Origin: Isoetes taiwanensis
Taxonomy: Eukaryota > Streptophyta > Lycopodiopsida > Isoetales > Isoetaceae
Assembly: GCA_021234155.1 (NCBI GenBank)
Contig: JAJEKV010000101.1
Coordinates: forward strand, 3,453,748 to 3,517,747
Direction of reading: 5' to 3'
DNA length: 64,000 nt
Shown: piece after piece, positions 27,126 through 41,093 of the stretch
Numbering within the stretch: position 1 is the first letter of the stretch
Layout of the letters: each line of letters opens with the position of its first letter
Position numbers and translations under genes: made by a program
Notes under the pieces: model-generated
What the model saw: the letters and a program-made list of their open reading frames with translations, nothing else
Databases searched by the model: none
What the model was told of the DNA's origin: nothing

Positions 27126-28527
27126 ATATCTTGAGACATTCAAAATTCATGGTCACGACAAATGTAACGAATACTTGTAGATATGGAAATAGCAATATGA
27201 GATGTATATTAGCTTATGCTTATTATCCGGTTTTTCACACCACTTGTCTTAGCTTTCAACTTTTCTAATAACTTTTAAAATTTTGCACACGTTCTACCTG
27301 TTAGACATGCATTTACAAGACTTTGCTTGCATGAAACAAAAGAAAAGAAGAAGTGGTAGTGAATGAAGGTGGAAGATGGACGTCGAAATTGACCAAAGTA
27401 ACAAAATAAACTTGTCACTAACAAGTCTTGCAACCCAATGTCTTTCTTTGCTGACTGCAAGAAATATATGAATTTGGAGCTTGGAAAACATCGCTTTGAT
27501 CAATTTTCTTCAATTAGATCCACACTATGCCTCTGGTTACTTTATCGGGCATGCATTCTGATGCTTTCATGCTGGATGGTAAGACTTGTCCGGGCAAACA
27601 TAGATGGAACTTTGGCCAATGTTGCTTACAAAAATGCATTGGCAAAGAAAGAGATCATAGAAAGGGTATAAATTGTAGTCTTGAATATTAAATTGAAATG
27701 CACATCTACGCTTTTAAAGGTTTGCTCTAATCATAAGACAAGAAGGAGGCGTACCGTTGTTAGTTATATTTTGCAGAAAGTGTTTCTCATTCAAGTTTCA
27801 AAAATGCCTAGATGCCAAGTAAGATACAATGGCCTTCAAAATTGAAGGTGGAAGATGGACCTCGAAATTGTCCAAAGTAACAAAATAAACTTGTTACTAA
27901 CAAGTCTTGCAACCCAATAGCATTGGTTGGATGTCTCTAGTTTGTTGACCGCAAGAAATATATGAATTTGAAGCTTGGAAAACATTGCTTTATCAATTTT
28001 CTTCAATTAGGTCCCTTTATACGGGTTATATTATCGGGCATGCATTACGATGCTTGCATCTTTGGATGGTAAGACTTTTACGGGCAAACATAGATGGAAC
28101 TTTGGCCAATGTTCCTTACAAAAATGCATTCGCAGAGAAACAGATCATAGAATCATAGAAAGGGTATAAATTGTAGTCTTGAAATATTCAATTGAAATGC
28201 ACATCTTAAAAAGTAAGTACACGCTTTTAAAGGTTTGCAAATTCTTGTAAACAACCATCTCTAATCATAAGACAAGCAGGAGACGTGCCATTGTTAGTTG
28301 TATTTTGCAGAAAGGGCTTCTTATTCAAGTTCCAAAAGTGCCTAGATGTCAAGTAAGATACAGTGGCCTTCAAAATTGATTTCAACAAGTCGATTCAAGT
28401 GCTTCTTGTTGGTGTTAATGATGGCAAACGTAGTCTGATAGATACTCTATATGAATCTGTTTGTCACTATTGTTAACATCTCCACTCATCTTCTTATTTA
28501 AAATGGGATAGCATTGATATTTGTGCC

Positions 28528-28562
28528 GGGAACGCCGCTGTGCAGACGCATGCGGCGTTCCC
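28528..28562. other. Perfect 11 bp GC-rich inverted repeat near the Helitron 5' end
   Basis: GGGAACGCCGC (28528-28538) and GCGGCGTTCCC (28552-28562) are exact inverted copies around a 13-base loop, 39 bases inside the Helitron start. It is strikingly GC-rich in AT-rich surroundings. Typical Helitron 5' ends lack a hairpin, so it may be captured sequence or a subterminal structure of this family. Confidence 0.7.
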
Positions 28563-31500
28563 TTCCCCGCTTGCGGCTCTTCTTGGTAGACGCAGCATGC
28601 CCGGCATTCAATGTCAGTTTGAATTGCTTTGAAAAAAAAAATCGATGCAGGCTCTCTTCTTCTACGATTTCTGGGTTCTCGCTCCCTGCAAGTTCTTTTT
28701 TCCCCTCTATCATCTTGGCGCTAACTGGATAGCGTGATTCTTGGGCGTCTAACTGGGTCGTGATTCTTAAGTTGGATCGTCAAGAGTGAGTAAAGTTGAG
28801 ATTGTATAACATAGCAAGTTTTCTCTTACGGCATTCCATCTGCAAGCAACCTTGCCTATTTTTCATTATGGCATTTCATCTGCACGCAACACTTCAGATT
28901 TTTTCATTTGTCTAACATGAACATTGAACAGATTTTTTTTTTCCTTGATACTTGGTGATCGGTCACAAAGTTCAATGAGTAGCCAACAAGACGGGAGGCT
29001 ATTACAGATCAGAGTGTTGGTGCAGATCAGAGCTTTGATGTCTAGCGTTGGTGCATGTCAGAGTAGCTGGCTTTTATTGTGCATAGCATACGGTATGATC
29101 CATGCACTATTCTCAAACGAATGCATTATTTTCAATTTGGTTGGATGGGTTTAGGGTATTGTTGGTAACAGATGTCCGGCATCCCGATGGTGCCCAATAA
29201 TAGTCCGGCCTTACTTTGTACGTGGTTTTTTCTTTTCTTTGGTAAGTACCTCCTTTAAAATTTTGGTTTTACCCGAATTCAATTTCGGTTTTTGCCATCA
29301 TTCCGCATTTGTTGTCTAGAACTTTTCTCTCATAAACTCATGTGAGCTGGGCTGCATAAGCTTTTCTGCACATTATCTTTCTGCTGCACAGGCTTTTCTC
29401 TCAATCTGCACACCGCACATGCTTTTCTCTTTTCAAATTTTATCTACTCTTAGGGATTCCATGGCTTGGCATTTCTTAGTGATGATATCCACTGACGTGC
29501 AGCATCCAATCTTGCAGTCTTGGTTAATGAGTTGCAAGATCCATTTAGAAGATTCTAACACTTCTAAGAGCGATTATGCAGTAAGAATTATTATCTTAAG
29601 CATATAAACAATGGGGTTCTGACAAGGGGGAGAAATTGTGCAATGCACAGGTGAGCGCCTTTGAATTGCCATTTGGTTGTATAAAGCAACCAAAGTTATT
29701 CACTATCCATTGTTTTTTGATGCAAGCCATGGTGGAATAGGATGAAGCATGACACAGATAGGTGCTCATGCCGAATCTACATCTACTGATAATCTCACGC
29801 CGGTAATCTCATGCCAGATCATGCAGGTAATCTCATTCTCCACGTTTTTATTCGATCTTTGGACATTTCTACCGCTAGCCCATTGTTTTGTTCTGTATCC
29901 TTGAGGATTGGCTATAGCCTCCTGCTTTGTTTAAGGCCATAGCTCCATAGCTCCTGCTATGTTTTCTTTAATCTGTAACCATTGTTCTCTTCTGAAATAA
30001 CAAATGCAGCTGAAGATTTAGTACAACTCTTGATACATTAACTGATTATGCATGCTGGAAATTAGGCTTTTCAATGCCTAAATATGGCTCTGTTACATAT
30101 TTTAGTCTTCATTTAACTGCAGTTGCATGCTATATTCTCCATGAAAGCTAAGGAGGAGATTTTGATTGGTACCATCACTTTGCATTCTTTTTACTACAGA
30201 CCAAAGTGGTTACACATGGCGCATTCATTTCGGTACGTGCTCCTTTGCTCTGACTGCGATTAAAATTGCATAGCAGGCTTTTAATAACAACAAGTTCTGA
30301 CAATGCACAGGTTAAAGAGGCTAAAGGGGTTGTTGCACAGGTGAATCACAGAAGCATTTGCATTTTTATTGATATTTGCTTTTGCTAAGGAGAAGTTCGA
30401 GCGAAAGTGGAAAAGTAAACTACTCTACTTTTTTTCCATAAATTTTTATGTAAATCCAGAATTTGAGTCCTCTGCAAAACAACAACAAACACTACTTTGG
30501 CATCCAAATTTGGCCTGGCAAACAAGCATAGATGAGCAAAGTTCTTCCACGTTTTTTATCTGTAGCAACTGCAAAGCAAGTATTGCATATGCCAGGTCTT
30601 CATGAGATGAGAACATTGTAGATAAGGGATAGACATTGTAGATGATGGATGATATGCAGTTTTGTTTGACAAGTAGGGTTTTGGTGGAAAATGCTTAAGG
30701 TATTTGCTGAATTTGTGATTTATAGTGTAGTGGAACTCACATCGGCATCTGAAATTATGGAGCCACACATGTTTGCATTGTCAAACTTTTAAAAGCTTTT
30801 AATTTGCAGTTTAAGTAGTTTCTTTAGAACTTAGTGGTTTTTGAGTATTAGCTATCCAGATATTACTAGAATAGAGCAAGGTCTCTCAAGTGTCTAGAGC
30901 AAGGTCTCTCAAGTGTCTGTACCTGACACTCTAAATTAGCAAAGTGTGGAACCTACTTACATTAAATTGTTGCCTTGGCACTACAAGGAAAACTAATGCA
31001 TGTAGGAATGGCATATTTATTCCCTAAATTAGATTTGTGCTATTTTAAGGTATCGTAGTCCAATGTAAAAAAAAAAACTATTGAAGGAGAAATTGAGAAC
31101 TTGCAGCTTGCAGCCACTAATTGTAGAATTATATGAAAGATGCATGTTGCATACCAGAAGAAGTTTGGATGCTATAATGTTCAAATATTTTAAGTGTCGT
31201 CCATGCCCTATATGATGTTATTTTGCTGCCGGGTATTTTAGTTATTCATTTATATCATATATACATGTTTGAATATGCACTATGCACATCTGTCCAACCA
31301 TTCAATTTAGTTATGACTTGCTTTCTATGTTCAGTTTAAATAATTTACACATCTTTTTCTAGAATGGGTGCAAAATATATTAGCATTTTATGCGCAGATC
31401 ATTCACACGTCATTTTGGAGCACTTATTTGATGATCACAAATAAACAATTACTTGCCATGGATTTCAAAGCATTGTTTAAATGGTTTGACAGATTATATT

Positions 31501-31885
31501 GCATTGTTTAAATAGGAGTAGATTAAGTCTTGACCGTTTATATAGGGAAAGAAGATTGTACATAGCAAAAAGTTGAATAATTCCCCATTAAGTTTGAAGC
31601 TAAAAGACAAAGGTGATATTTGCATGTTCAACATATGTTGAAAGTGTTACTAGAGGTGCATGCCCAAGGGTGCCAAGGTTTGTACTCATGTGACACTCTT
31701 AAGCTTAGATATATATTTTTGTTTTATCTTTGACTAGCAAGATTTAGCTATTTTTCTACTCATTCAAGAAAAATATCGTGAGCAATTTACCAATTACTAT
31801 CATACATGAAATGTACATAATTGAATGCCTTCCTCCATGTGTATCTCTATACTTGGTAGAAACGTTTAGCATCCTTGGATACATA

Positions 31886-32036
31886 TGTTTTGGGTTTAGG
31901 ATTTTGGGTCAATTTCAATAATAGTCGACACTGATTTAGGGTTTAGGATTAGGGTTGAAGGGTTCAGAATTTTGGGTTTATTTAGGGGTTTCTTCAAGTT
32001 TTGGGTTTTAAGGGTTTGGGATTTATGTAATCTAGA
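31886..32036 (+). repeat. Degenerate telomere-like TTTAGGG-rich stretch inside the Helitron
   Basis: About 150 bases rich in variants of the plant telomere word, including GATTTAGGGTTTAGGATTAGGG and several GGGTTT/TTTGGG words. The arrangement is too irregular to be a telomere array. It may be an interstitial relic or a promoter-like telo-box region picked up by the Helitron. Confidence 0.5.
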
Positions 32037-34663
32037 TTATGGGGGGCAAACATGATTAGATGGACCTGTTCAAGCCAAATGCCCCCTTGACTGTGAGGTC
32101 AGAGTGCACATCCAGCTATTCTAGGGAAATATTTGAGCAATCCCGGGAGAAGTTCTTGCACCCCTAGAAACTACAAATAGAAGCAGATAGAAGATATCCC
32201 TTTATCTTTGTCATTTAATCCCAAAATTCAAGAACATCGGATCTCTGGGATCCAGAGAATGCCCCCCCTTGCCTTGATGAGGTGGCAACATAATAAGGAG
32301 GCTAAGGAAGTCTATTACACTAACCATTCAGCACGTCCACGACTAATGCCCGACATCGTCGGGCACACGTTTCTAGTCTTTATATTATAATGTTAACTCA
32401 TGTGTCATGGATCACGCCCTAAAACTTTGGACGGCCCAGATTTACTTGAAATTTTTTTGATGCCTTAGATTTACTTGAAAAAGTTGGTCGATACTTTTCT
32501 TTCTTAAGTTTTCCACGTTTTAAGGCTTCTACAGCCGCCATTGGTAGGATATGACAGGATAGCAATGGAGCAGTTGTGGAAATAGGGTGCGGAAGGAAGC
32601 CGTTTTCCAGTTTCACAAATTTGTAAAGTTCGTGAGTTACTTTAGAAAGCATCTTCACAAAGCAAGCTTCTTTATATCCTATAAAGTTTTCTTCTCTTTT
32701 GCAATGCGTGGCTTGGTGGTTGAATTTGCTACATCTAATTTAGACAACAAAAATAACCCAAATAATCTGTCATTTCTGTGTTGATTCCCTTGCTCCAGAG
32801 GTCCAAATCTAGCGCTCCATCCTCCTAGATGTCTCTAGGTTTGATCATGTCTCCCTCGCCTTGCCATTTGCATTATTTTCGATCTTCTTTATGATAACTC
32901 CGGGCATTGGCACAAAAGCTGTCATTGTTTATTATGATGTCTGCATGATTGGGTTGGAATGAAGACCCACGAGTAAAGAATTATATAATTTAGATACAGA
33001 AACATGTGCTCTTATTCACATGCACATGGCAAAGAGATTTCTTTGCTTCTAATATGATGCCAAACCAAGCCTAGTTCTCTTCATTTGGGAGGATGGAGCC
33101 CCTAAAAAACTGCTTTTATCGTTGCTTTTACCTCTGTTGCATATGATAACAGATTTAATGACAAATGGAGTTCTGTTGGAATCTGCATGTTATAGCGCTC
33201 TGGCCATGGGATGCACATGATGTTGTGCTTTATTATTTATGTTTCATTATCTTCTATTCTATCTCTCTCTCTTTCTCTTAAATATAGTCAATGTGTGCGC
33301 TCCGATTATTTTGTACTTTGGTACTTTTACAATGTTGGACTAGCAAGGAAATTGCAATTTCTGAGTTCCTCCAAGGTATTAGTTCGCGAATGCTTCTTAA
33401 AAAGGCAGTAGAAGCCCATAACTATATGCTTTATAATGTCTGCATGTATTCATTGGTTAAAGTCTTCTATATGCTTTCTAATCTTTCCATGCCTTCATTG
33501 GTTAAAGTCTACCATCAGGTTCTTCTATTGATGAAATCGTTTTAGAGAATTGGCATGTCATAAATTCTTTTACTTTTTTGCACGTAAATGCAGCATTGAC
33601 TATGCCTTCATTGTAGCTTGCTTTTAATTTCTCTCTCCTACTTCAGTATTGTGCAAGTGGTTCATTTAGAAGAAAAGCAAGCCTTTTTTAAGGTGCATGC
33701 TAAGTTAGGTGAGTTTTATCATCTGCAAAACATAAACGATGCAAGAAATCTTGCAATTTATCTTTCTCACTTTTATATTCGCATGCGCTTTCTAGGTAGC
33801 CTTTTTTTAAGAATAGAATAGAATAGAATTGGATTTTTATTGTCCAGGGAGACCAATTGGCCAAACATAGATGGAACTTTGGCCAATGTTGCAAACATAG
33901 ATGGAACTTTGGCCAATGTTGCTTACAAAAATGCATTGGGAAAGAAAGAGATTATAGAAAGGGTATAAATTGTAGTCTTGAATATTAAATTGAAATACGC
34001 TTTTAAAGGTTTGCAAATTCTTGCAAACAACCATCTCTAATCATATAAGCAGGAGGCGTTTATATTTTGCAAAAAGGGTTTCTCATTCAAGTTCCAAAAA
34101 TGCCTAGATGCCAAGTAAGATACAGTGGCCTTCAAAATTGAAGGTGGAAGATGGACCTCGAAATTGTCCAAAGTAACAAAATAAACTTGTCACTAACAAG
34201 TCTTGCAACCCAAATAGCATTGGTTGGATGTCTCTAGTTTGTTGACCATAAAAAGAAATATATGAATTTGAAGCTTGGAAAACATTGCTTTGATTAATTT
34301 TTCTTCAACTAGGTCCAAACTATGCTTACGGGTTATGTTATCGGGCATGTATTCTAATGCTTGCATCTTTGGATGATAAGACTTGTCAAGACAAACATAG
34401 ATGGAACTTTGGCCAATGTTCCTTACAAAAATGCATTGGCAAAGAAACAGATCATAGAAAGGGTATAAATTGTAGTCTTGAAATATTCAATTGAAATGCA
34501 CATCTTAAAGAGTAAGTACACGCTTTTAAAGGTTTGCAAATTCTTGTAAACAACCATCTCTAATCATAAGACAAGCAGGAGACGTGCCATTGTTAGTTGT
34601 ATTTTGCAGAAAGGGTTTCTCATTCAAGTTCCAAAAGTGCCTAGATGTCAAGTAAGATACAGT

Positions 34664-35233
34664 CATGGAATAATTTAAGGGCTAAACTTAGCTATTTGGC
34701 GATTTTTTAGCACATTTTCGAAAAAAAATTGGCTAAAGTAAATGGAAAAAATTGGAAAAAAGATAATAATTTTAGCTTAACTTTTTTTGGGACTGCACCA
34801 GCCCTGGAGCTCTTTAGCCTGATGCTAGAAAGTAAGAGAGTGAAATTTTATATTGTTTAGTTAAGCCATAGAAATATCATTCTAATTTAAAAGAAATATA
34901 TGATTAGTAGTTTAGTTTCTAGCATTATAAATTAATTTAAGTCATAGATTTTGCTAGTTAGCATTATTTTAGAATATTTTCACAAAGAAAATGACTAAAA
35001 TAAGTGGAAACAATTGGAAAAAAGTATAGTAATTTGGCTTGATATTTCCGTTGGCCACACCATAGAAATTTTTGGGAAGATGTTTGGGTTAGTTTAGCTA
35101 AACGCTAGAAAGTATGAGATGAAAATATGTAGAGTTTAGCTAAACCACAGAAAGTTTGGGGATTACTATCGAGCAAGTTTAGCTAAAGTCATTCTAGCTA
35201 ATAAGAAATATGCGATTAGTAATTTATTCCCTG
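34664..35233. mobile_element. hAT-like MITE, unit 3 module A copy
   Basis: 570 bp. The left target duplication GATACAGT (34656-34663) is perfect and the right one reads GATACAAT (35234-35241). It shares private variants with the second copy in this unit, for example AGCCTGATG and TTTAGTTAAGCC. Confidence 0.88.
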
Positions 35234-36072
35234 GATACAATGGCCTTTAAAATTGATTTCAACAAGTCAATTCAAGTGCTTCTTGTTGGTGTTAATGATG
35301 GCAAACATAGTCTGATAGATACTCTATATGAATCTATTTATCACTATTGTTAACATCTCCACTCATCTTTATATTATAATGTTAACTCATGTGTCATGGA
35401 TCACGCCCTAAAACTTTGGACGGCCCAGATTTACTTGAATTTTTTTTTTTGATGCCTTAGATTTACTTGAAAAAGTTGATTGGTACTTTTCTTTCTTAAG
35501 TTTTCCACGTTTTAAGGCTGCTACGGCCGCCATTGGCAGGATATGACAGGGTAGCAATGGAGCAGTTGTGGAAATAGGGTGCGGAAGGAAGCCGTTTTCC
35601 AGTTTCACAAATTTGTAAAATTCGTGAGTTACTTTAGAAAGCATCTTCACAAAGCATTTGCAGTGCGTGGCTTGGTGGTTGGATTTGCTACATCTAATTT
35701 AGACAACAAAAATAACCCAAATAATCTGTCATTTACGTATTTGATTCTCTTGCTCAAGAGGTCCAAATCTAGCGCTCCATCCTCTTAGATGTCTCTAGGT
35801 TTGATCCTGTCCCCCTCACCTTGCCACTTGCATCATGTCGTGAGGCTAATACATCAACCACATAGCCTAGCATGGAGCGCACAATCTGCAACCATCCTAT
35901 TGAAAAGCACATCTTAAAGAGTAAGTACACGCTTTTAAAGGTTTGCAAATTCTTGTAAACAACCATCTCTAATCATAAGACAAGCATGAGACGTGCCATT
36001 GTTAGTTGTATTTTGCAAAAAGGGTTTCTCATTCAAGTTCCAAAAGTGCCTAGATGTCAAGTAAGATACAGT

Positions 36073-36642
36073 CATGGAATAATTTAAGGGCTAAACTTAG
36101 CTATTTGGCGATTTTTTAGCACATTTTCGAAAAAAAATTGGCTAAAGTAAATGGAAAAAATTGGAAAAAAGATAATAATTTTAGCTTAACTTTTTTTGGG
36201 ACTGCACCAGCCCTGGAGCTCTTTAGCCTGATGCTAGAAAGTAAGAGAGTGAAATTTTATATTGTTTAGTTAAGCCATAGAAATATCATTCTAATTTAAA
36301 AGAAATATATGATTAGTAGTTTAGTTTCTAGCATTATAAATTAATTTAAGTCATAGATTTTGCTAGTTAGCATTATTTTAGAATATTTTCACAAAGAAAA
36401 TGACTAAAATAAGTGGAAACAATTGGAAAAAAGTATAGTAATTTGGCTTGATATTTCCGTTGGCCACACCATAGAAATTTTTGGGAAGATGTTTGGGTTA
36501 GTTTAGCTAAACGCTAGAAAGTATGAGATGAAAATATGTAGAGTTTAGCTAAACCACAGAAAGTTTGGGGATTACTATCGAGCAAGTTTAGCTAAAGTCA
36601 TTCTAGCTAATAAGAAATATGCGATTAGTAATTTATTCCCTG
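36073..36642. mobile_element. hAT-like MITE, unit 3 module B copy (arrived by conversion)
   Basis: Same length as the module A copy at 34664-35233 and shares all private variants seen there, including the altered right duplication. Module B of units 1, 2 and 4 has an empty site here. It sits inside a tract of A-type sequence within a B-type module, so copying from module A is more likely than a new transposition. Confidence 0.85.
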
Positions 36643-37592
36643 GATACAATGGCCTTTAAAATTGATTTCAACAAGTCAATTCAAGTGCTTCTTGTTGGTG
36701 TTAATGATGGCAAACATAGTCTGATAGATACTCTATATGAATCTATTTATCACTATTGTTAACATCTCCACTCATCTTTATATTATAATGTTAACTCATG
36801 TGTCATGGATCACGCCCTAAAACTTTGGACGGCCCAGATTTACTTGAATTTTTTTTTTTGATGCCTTAGATTTACTTGAAAAAGTTGATTGGTACTTTTC
36901 TTTCTTAAGTTTTCCACGTTTTAAGGCTGCTACGGCCGCCATTGGCAGGATATGACAGGGTAGCAATGGAGCAGTTGTGGAAATAGGGTGCAGAAGGAAG
37001 CCGTTTTCCAGTTTCACAAATTTGTAAAATTCGTGAGTTACTTTAGAAAGCATCTTCACAAACCAAACTTCTTATATCCTATAAAGTCTTCTCCTCTTTT
37101 GCAGTGCGTGGCTTGGTGGTTGGATTTGCTACAACTAATTTAGACAACGAAAATAACCCAAATAATCGGACATTTCTGTGTTGATTCCCTTGCTTTAGAG
37201 GTCCAAATCTAGCGCTCCATCCTCCTAGATGTCTCTAGGTTTGATCCTGTCCCCCTCACCTTGCCACATTATTTTCGATCTTCTTTATGACAACTCCAGG
37301 CATTGGCACAACAGCTGTCATTATTGTTTATTATGATGTCTGCATGATTGGATTGGAATGAAGGTCCAAGAGATTTCTTTGCTTCTAATATGACGCCAAA
37401 CCAAGCCTATGGCTCTTACATTTGGGAGGAAGGAGCCCCTAAAAATCTGCTTTTGTTTTTGCTTTTACCTCAGTTATATATGATAATAGAGTTAATGACA
37501 AACGGAGCTCTGTTGGAATCTGCATGTTGTAGCGTTTTGGCCATGGGATGCACATGACGGTGTGCCTTACTATTTATGCTTCATATCTTTTG

Positions 37593-37714
<122 letters not shown>

Positions 37715-40700
37715 AATATGGTCAATGTGTGTGCTCAGATTATTTTGTACTTTTCTGAGTGTTGGACTAGCAAGGAAATTGCAATTTTGAGTTCCACCAA
37801 GGTATTACATCATCACGGTGCTTCTTAAAAAGGCAGTTGAAGCCCATATATATGCTTTATGTCTACATGTAGTCGTTGATTAAAGTTTTTTACATGCCCA
37901 AAGGGGCCGAGCAACCTAACCTCGCTTACAATATGGCAATGGGGCCTCAACGCCTAAAAAAAACTGCTTGGCGTAAAAAAAAAGAGCTTCGATGGCTGGC
38001 CGGATGGAATGTGCGAGAGCACGAGGTGCATCCAAGTGCAAAGCGGAGGCGGATCGGCTGTAGATCTCAATTTGGAGAGGGGGAGGGTAACATTGCAAAT
38101 GGTATGCAATTTTTGTTGTGTGAGCATGGGCATCATTGCATTGTTTTTTTGTCAAGCTTCTAGCAACAGCGAGGTTGGTGTAATGTTGGAAGCATGAATG
38201 CTGTTCATAGATTTGTAATTGACTTTATCTTTTGCTTCACTGAATGTGGAGTTTGGAAAAGCATCTCTAGAATCATAAAATTGATTAAGGTTTAAGATGA
38301 TTACTGTATTATGAATGTGGCGACGAGGTTAGATGCATGCATGCTAGAGATGGAAGACGCCTCTTTTCTTTTTCTTTTTTCTCCTTTTGTTTTGGGCAGG
38401 GGGTGGATGGGGATAATGATGATGGGGAATGGCTATGTGTGAGAGCTATTTCGTCTCTATTGATTATTTTCTAGGAAGCCATTATTTAATTTCTAGTTCT
38501 TACTTGAATTATGCCACGTTTGGTGCTTATGGCTGGTGTAGAGGGCGCAATTGAGTGTAAAACTGCAATGAAGAATGGTGTTCATGTAATTTAAAAGTGG
38601 TAACCTCAACTTTCGGTGAAATGTTGCTAATTTAAAAAGATGCATTAAGCATGAAGACATGATCATAGTAGCCAACTAATAATTCATAATGATTTTGCAT
38701 CCCGTGACCTTAATCATGCAATCGTGTGGATTTGTTTCCCTTGTCCCATAATGATTTTGCAAGTAAATCTGCTATTGTCTGAGGAGCTTAGAATGATAAT
38801 ATAAGTAACATCCTTTAGTATGTAGAGACATTCTTCGTAACAATTTTCTCAAAACTATTGCCTACACATATCCTAACCTATATCTCATGTTTACATAATA
38901 TTCTTCCAGCAATCATGGTTTCGAAGACTCTCTAGGCTTCCTCAATCAAAATGTCGCTTCATAATAGAGTCAATGACATGGCACACTTGGCATTGCATAG
39001 AGCCTAAATGATGTTAGCGCAAGCTGTCTAAGTTTGTTTTTGCATTATTATTTCATGCGGTCTCCTAGCATCAAAATGAATTTACAAAAGTGTGTGTCTT
39101 GAACGGACATAATTCAAAACAAAGTGGACACAAAGATGCCAACGTCACAATACCCAAAACTTATTATCCTTCAATGTTTTCCAAATCATTTTAGCTTGTC
39201 GACCTTGATTTGTTGCAACTTGAAATTTCAATCCTTAAAGCAATCATTAGGAAATGCCTTGTGCATATTTACAAACTGGAACATAATATGTTGCATTACC
39301 TAGTTATGGAAAAGGATTTGTGAACTGCAATAGGATTGCATCCATCGTCCGTGGTCCTCAAGGATTTAGCATTAAATAAGGCAAAATGCCTAAGCTTGGA
39401 AGAGTCATGGAATGTATTCCAACACGGGAACTTGCAAAATAATATGATATGGTTGAAGTAGATAACAGATATTTGCCTATTTAGAAAAAGAGCCAAAGGC
39501 ATACTAGGCATTCCATCTTAATGCTCACTTCTTTCTGGCGGAATTTTTGGCTCTATTGATCAGTTTGCTAAGTAATTTATATTTTCATTTCAGGTGACAA
39601 CTCTGACAGGTCGTTTCAATGTATTGTTGGAGAACGTGCAGATGATCCTCATAGGAGCAAAAAAGTGAATAGAAAATTGAAAAAACTGAGCAAGAAGTAA
39701 ACAGGGCATGAAGAAGAATTTTGAGCTGTATAAGCAACGCTTGTTTGACATTCCAAATCTTATGCATTAATTTATCAAGCATGCAATCTGTATTGACATC
39801 TAAGCTATAAATTGATTTACCTCTTACCGTCAATAACATCGTCTGCTCTATCTTTGCTTGAGTTCTGCAACTACAGTTCTATCTTATGCATGCTGCCCAT
39901 ATCCAGAAATCAATGGTTGTGTCATGATACTACATGTTTACTTGGTAATCTTCCAAAGCTCCAAAGCTCCTAGACGCAGTATCCAAGTCTCCATATATGG
40001 GCATACATATCTATAAGTGCATTGTCAGCCTCGTCTGTAGCTTTACATGCTTTATAATGCTCAAAATGCAACTTCTGGATTATACTTGGTCATCTTGATT
40101 GAAAGTTTCATGTCCCACATAATAATTATAAGGCATGCGAACCCAGCCTTGTGGATGCATTAGTTCTGTCAACACAGTTACCCTTTCCGACTTTTTTAGT
40201 CATGATTCGCTTTCTCCTATGATAAATAACACCACATTCCAGATGCAATATAACATGGAAGGCTGCCTTCACATTTGATCGCAACACATACAGTGCTAGA
40301 ACTAGATTGACATGACAAGCCATGTGAATTTATGAGAGAAAAAAATATGTGCATGCCCTATGAGTTCAAACAAAGGAGGATTATATTATGTGCATTAGAC
40401 ATAGCTGACCGAAATTCAATGCCGTGGATAACTATTCTTTGTTGAAAATACCAAAATTTGGAACACAGACAGCCAATAGAACAAACATGTAATGGCTCTA
40501 ACAATCCTTCCGTGCAGATCTAGAATACATAACTGAATCATCTAACCAGAGCTCTGATACCTAGGCAACATGCCTCATGTCTCTATCACTCTAGCCTCCA
40601 GAATAATTCAGTCAACTGCTGCAGTGCAAGCTGATTCACTTTTGCAAGCTTGTGGAGTCAAGATTTAAAACTTCCATTTCCATTTAGACCAATGCGGACC

Positions 40701-40756
40701 CAGCATATGCTAGTATAATCTAGAGCAAACTAAACTACAAACATATAAATCCTTAC

Positions 40757-41093
40757 CTTTTGAAATAATAAAAGCCCAACGACATCAACCGCTTCAATCA
40801 TTTGAAGCTTCCATTTGGCATTAACATTCAATTTCTAAGAACATCGGAGTCTGTTGCTATCTAAGAGACTATTTATTTTTAAAGAAAATACCTGCAACAA
40901 AAATTCCGTCCAAGCTTGTTACATCTCTATATAATTCGCAAAACTCTATACATAACCCGATGTAAACTACAACTAAGCACATGAAGTAGCTTAGCTTGGT
41001 AGCCATTGCAAGCTGGTATAACACAACCATGCCAAAACAAACTCAAGGCTTTCAAATAATCCTCAATTATATTGCAATATCTGCTGGAGGAAA
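40757..41093 (-). CDS. Exon-like pair of an unidentified minus-strand gene, unit 3
   Basis: Counterpart of the pair at 6393-6716. The first piece is slightly disturbed by extra A residues at homopolymers (around 40880-40912). Confidence 0.25.

Larger units (their letters stand above)
28489..32376 (+). mobile_element. Non-autonomous Helitron inserted in unit 2
   Basis: 3,888 bp insertion beginning TCTTCTTATTTAAAATGG and ending in a 17-base hairpin (stem GCCCGAC/GTCGGGC, 32348-32364), then ACACGTTT and CTAG (32373-32376). It lies between host A (28488) and T (32377) with no target duplication. The empty site is intact in unit 1 (A12299|T12300) and unit 3. TC start, 3' hairpin, CTRR end and A|T target are the defining marks of Helitrons. 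No Rep/helicase coding is visible: the longest open frames are under 80 codons. Short splice-like words such as GCACAGGT recur inside, but no captured gene was recognised. Confidence 0.93.

Noticed and set aside
31886..32036. Telomere or subtelomere signature
   Set aside because: The TTTAGGG variants are irregular, cover only ~150 bases and lie inside a Helitron.
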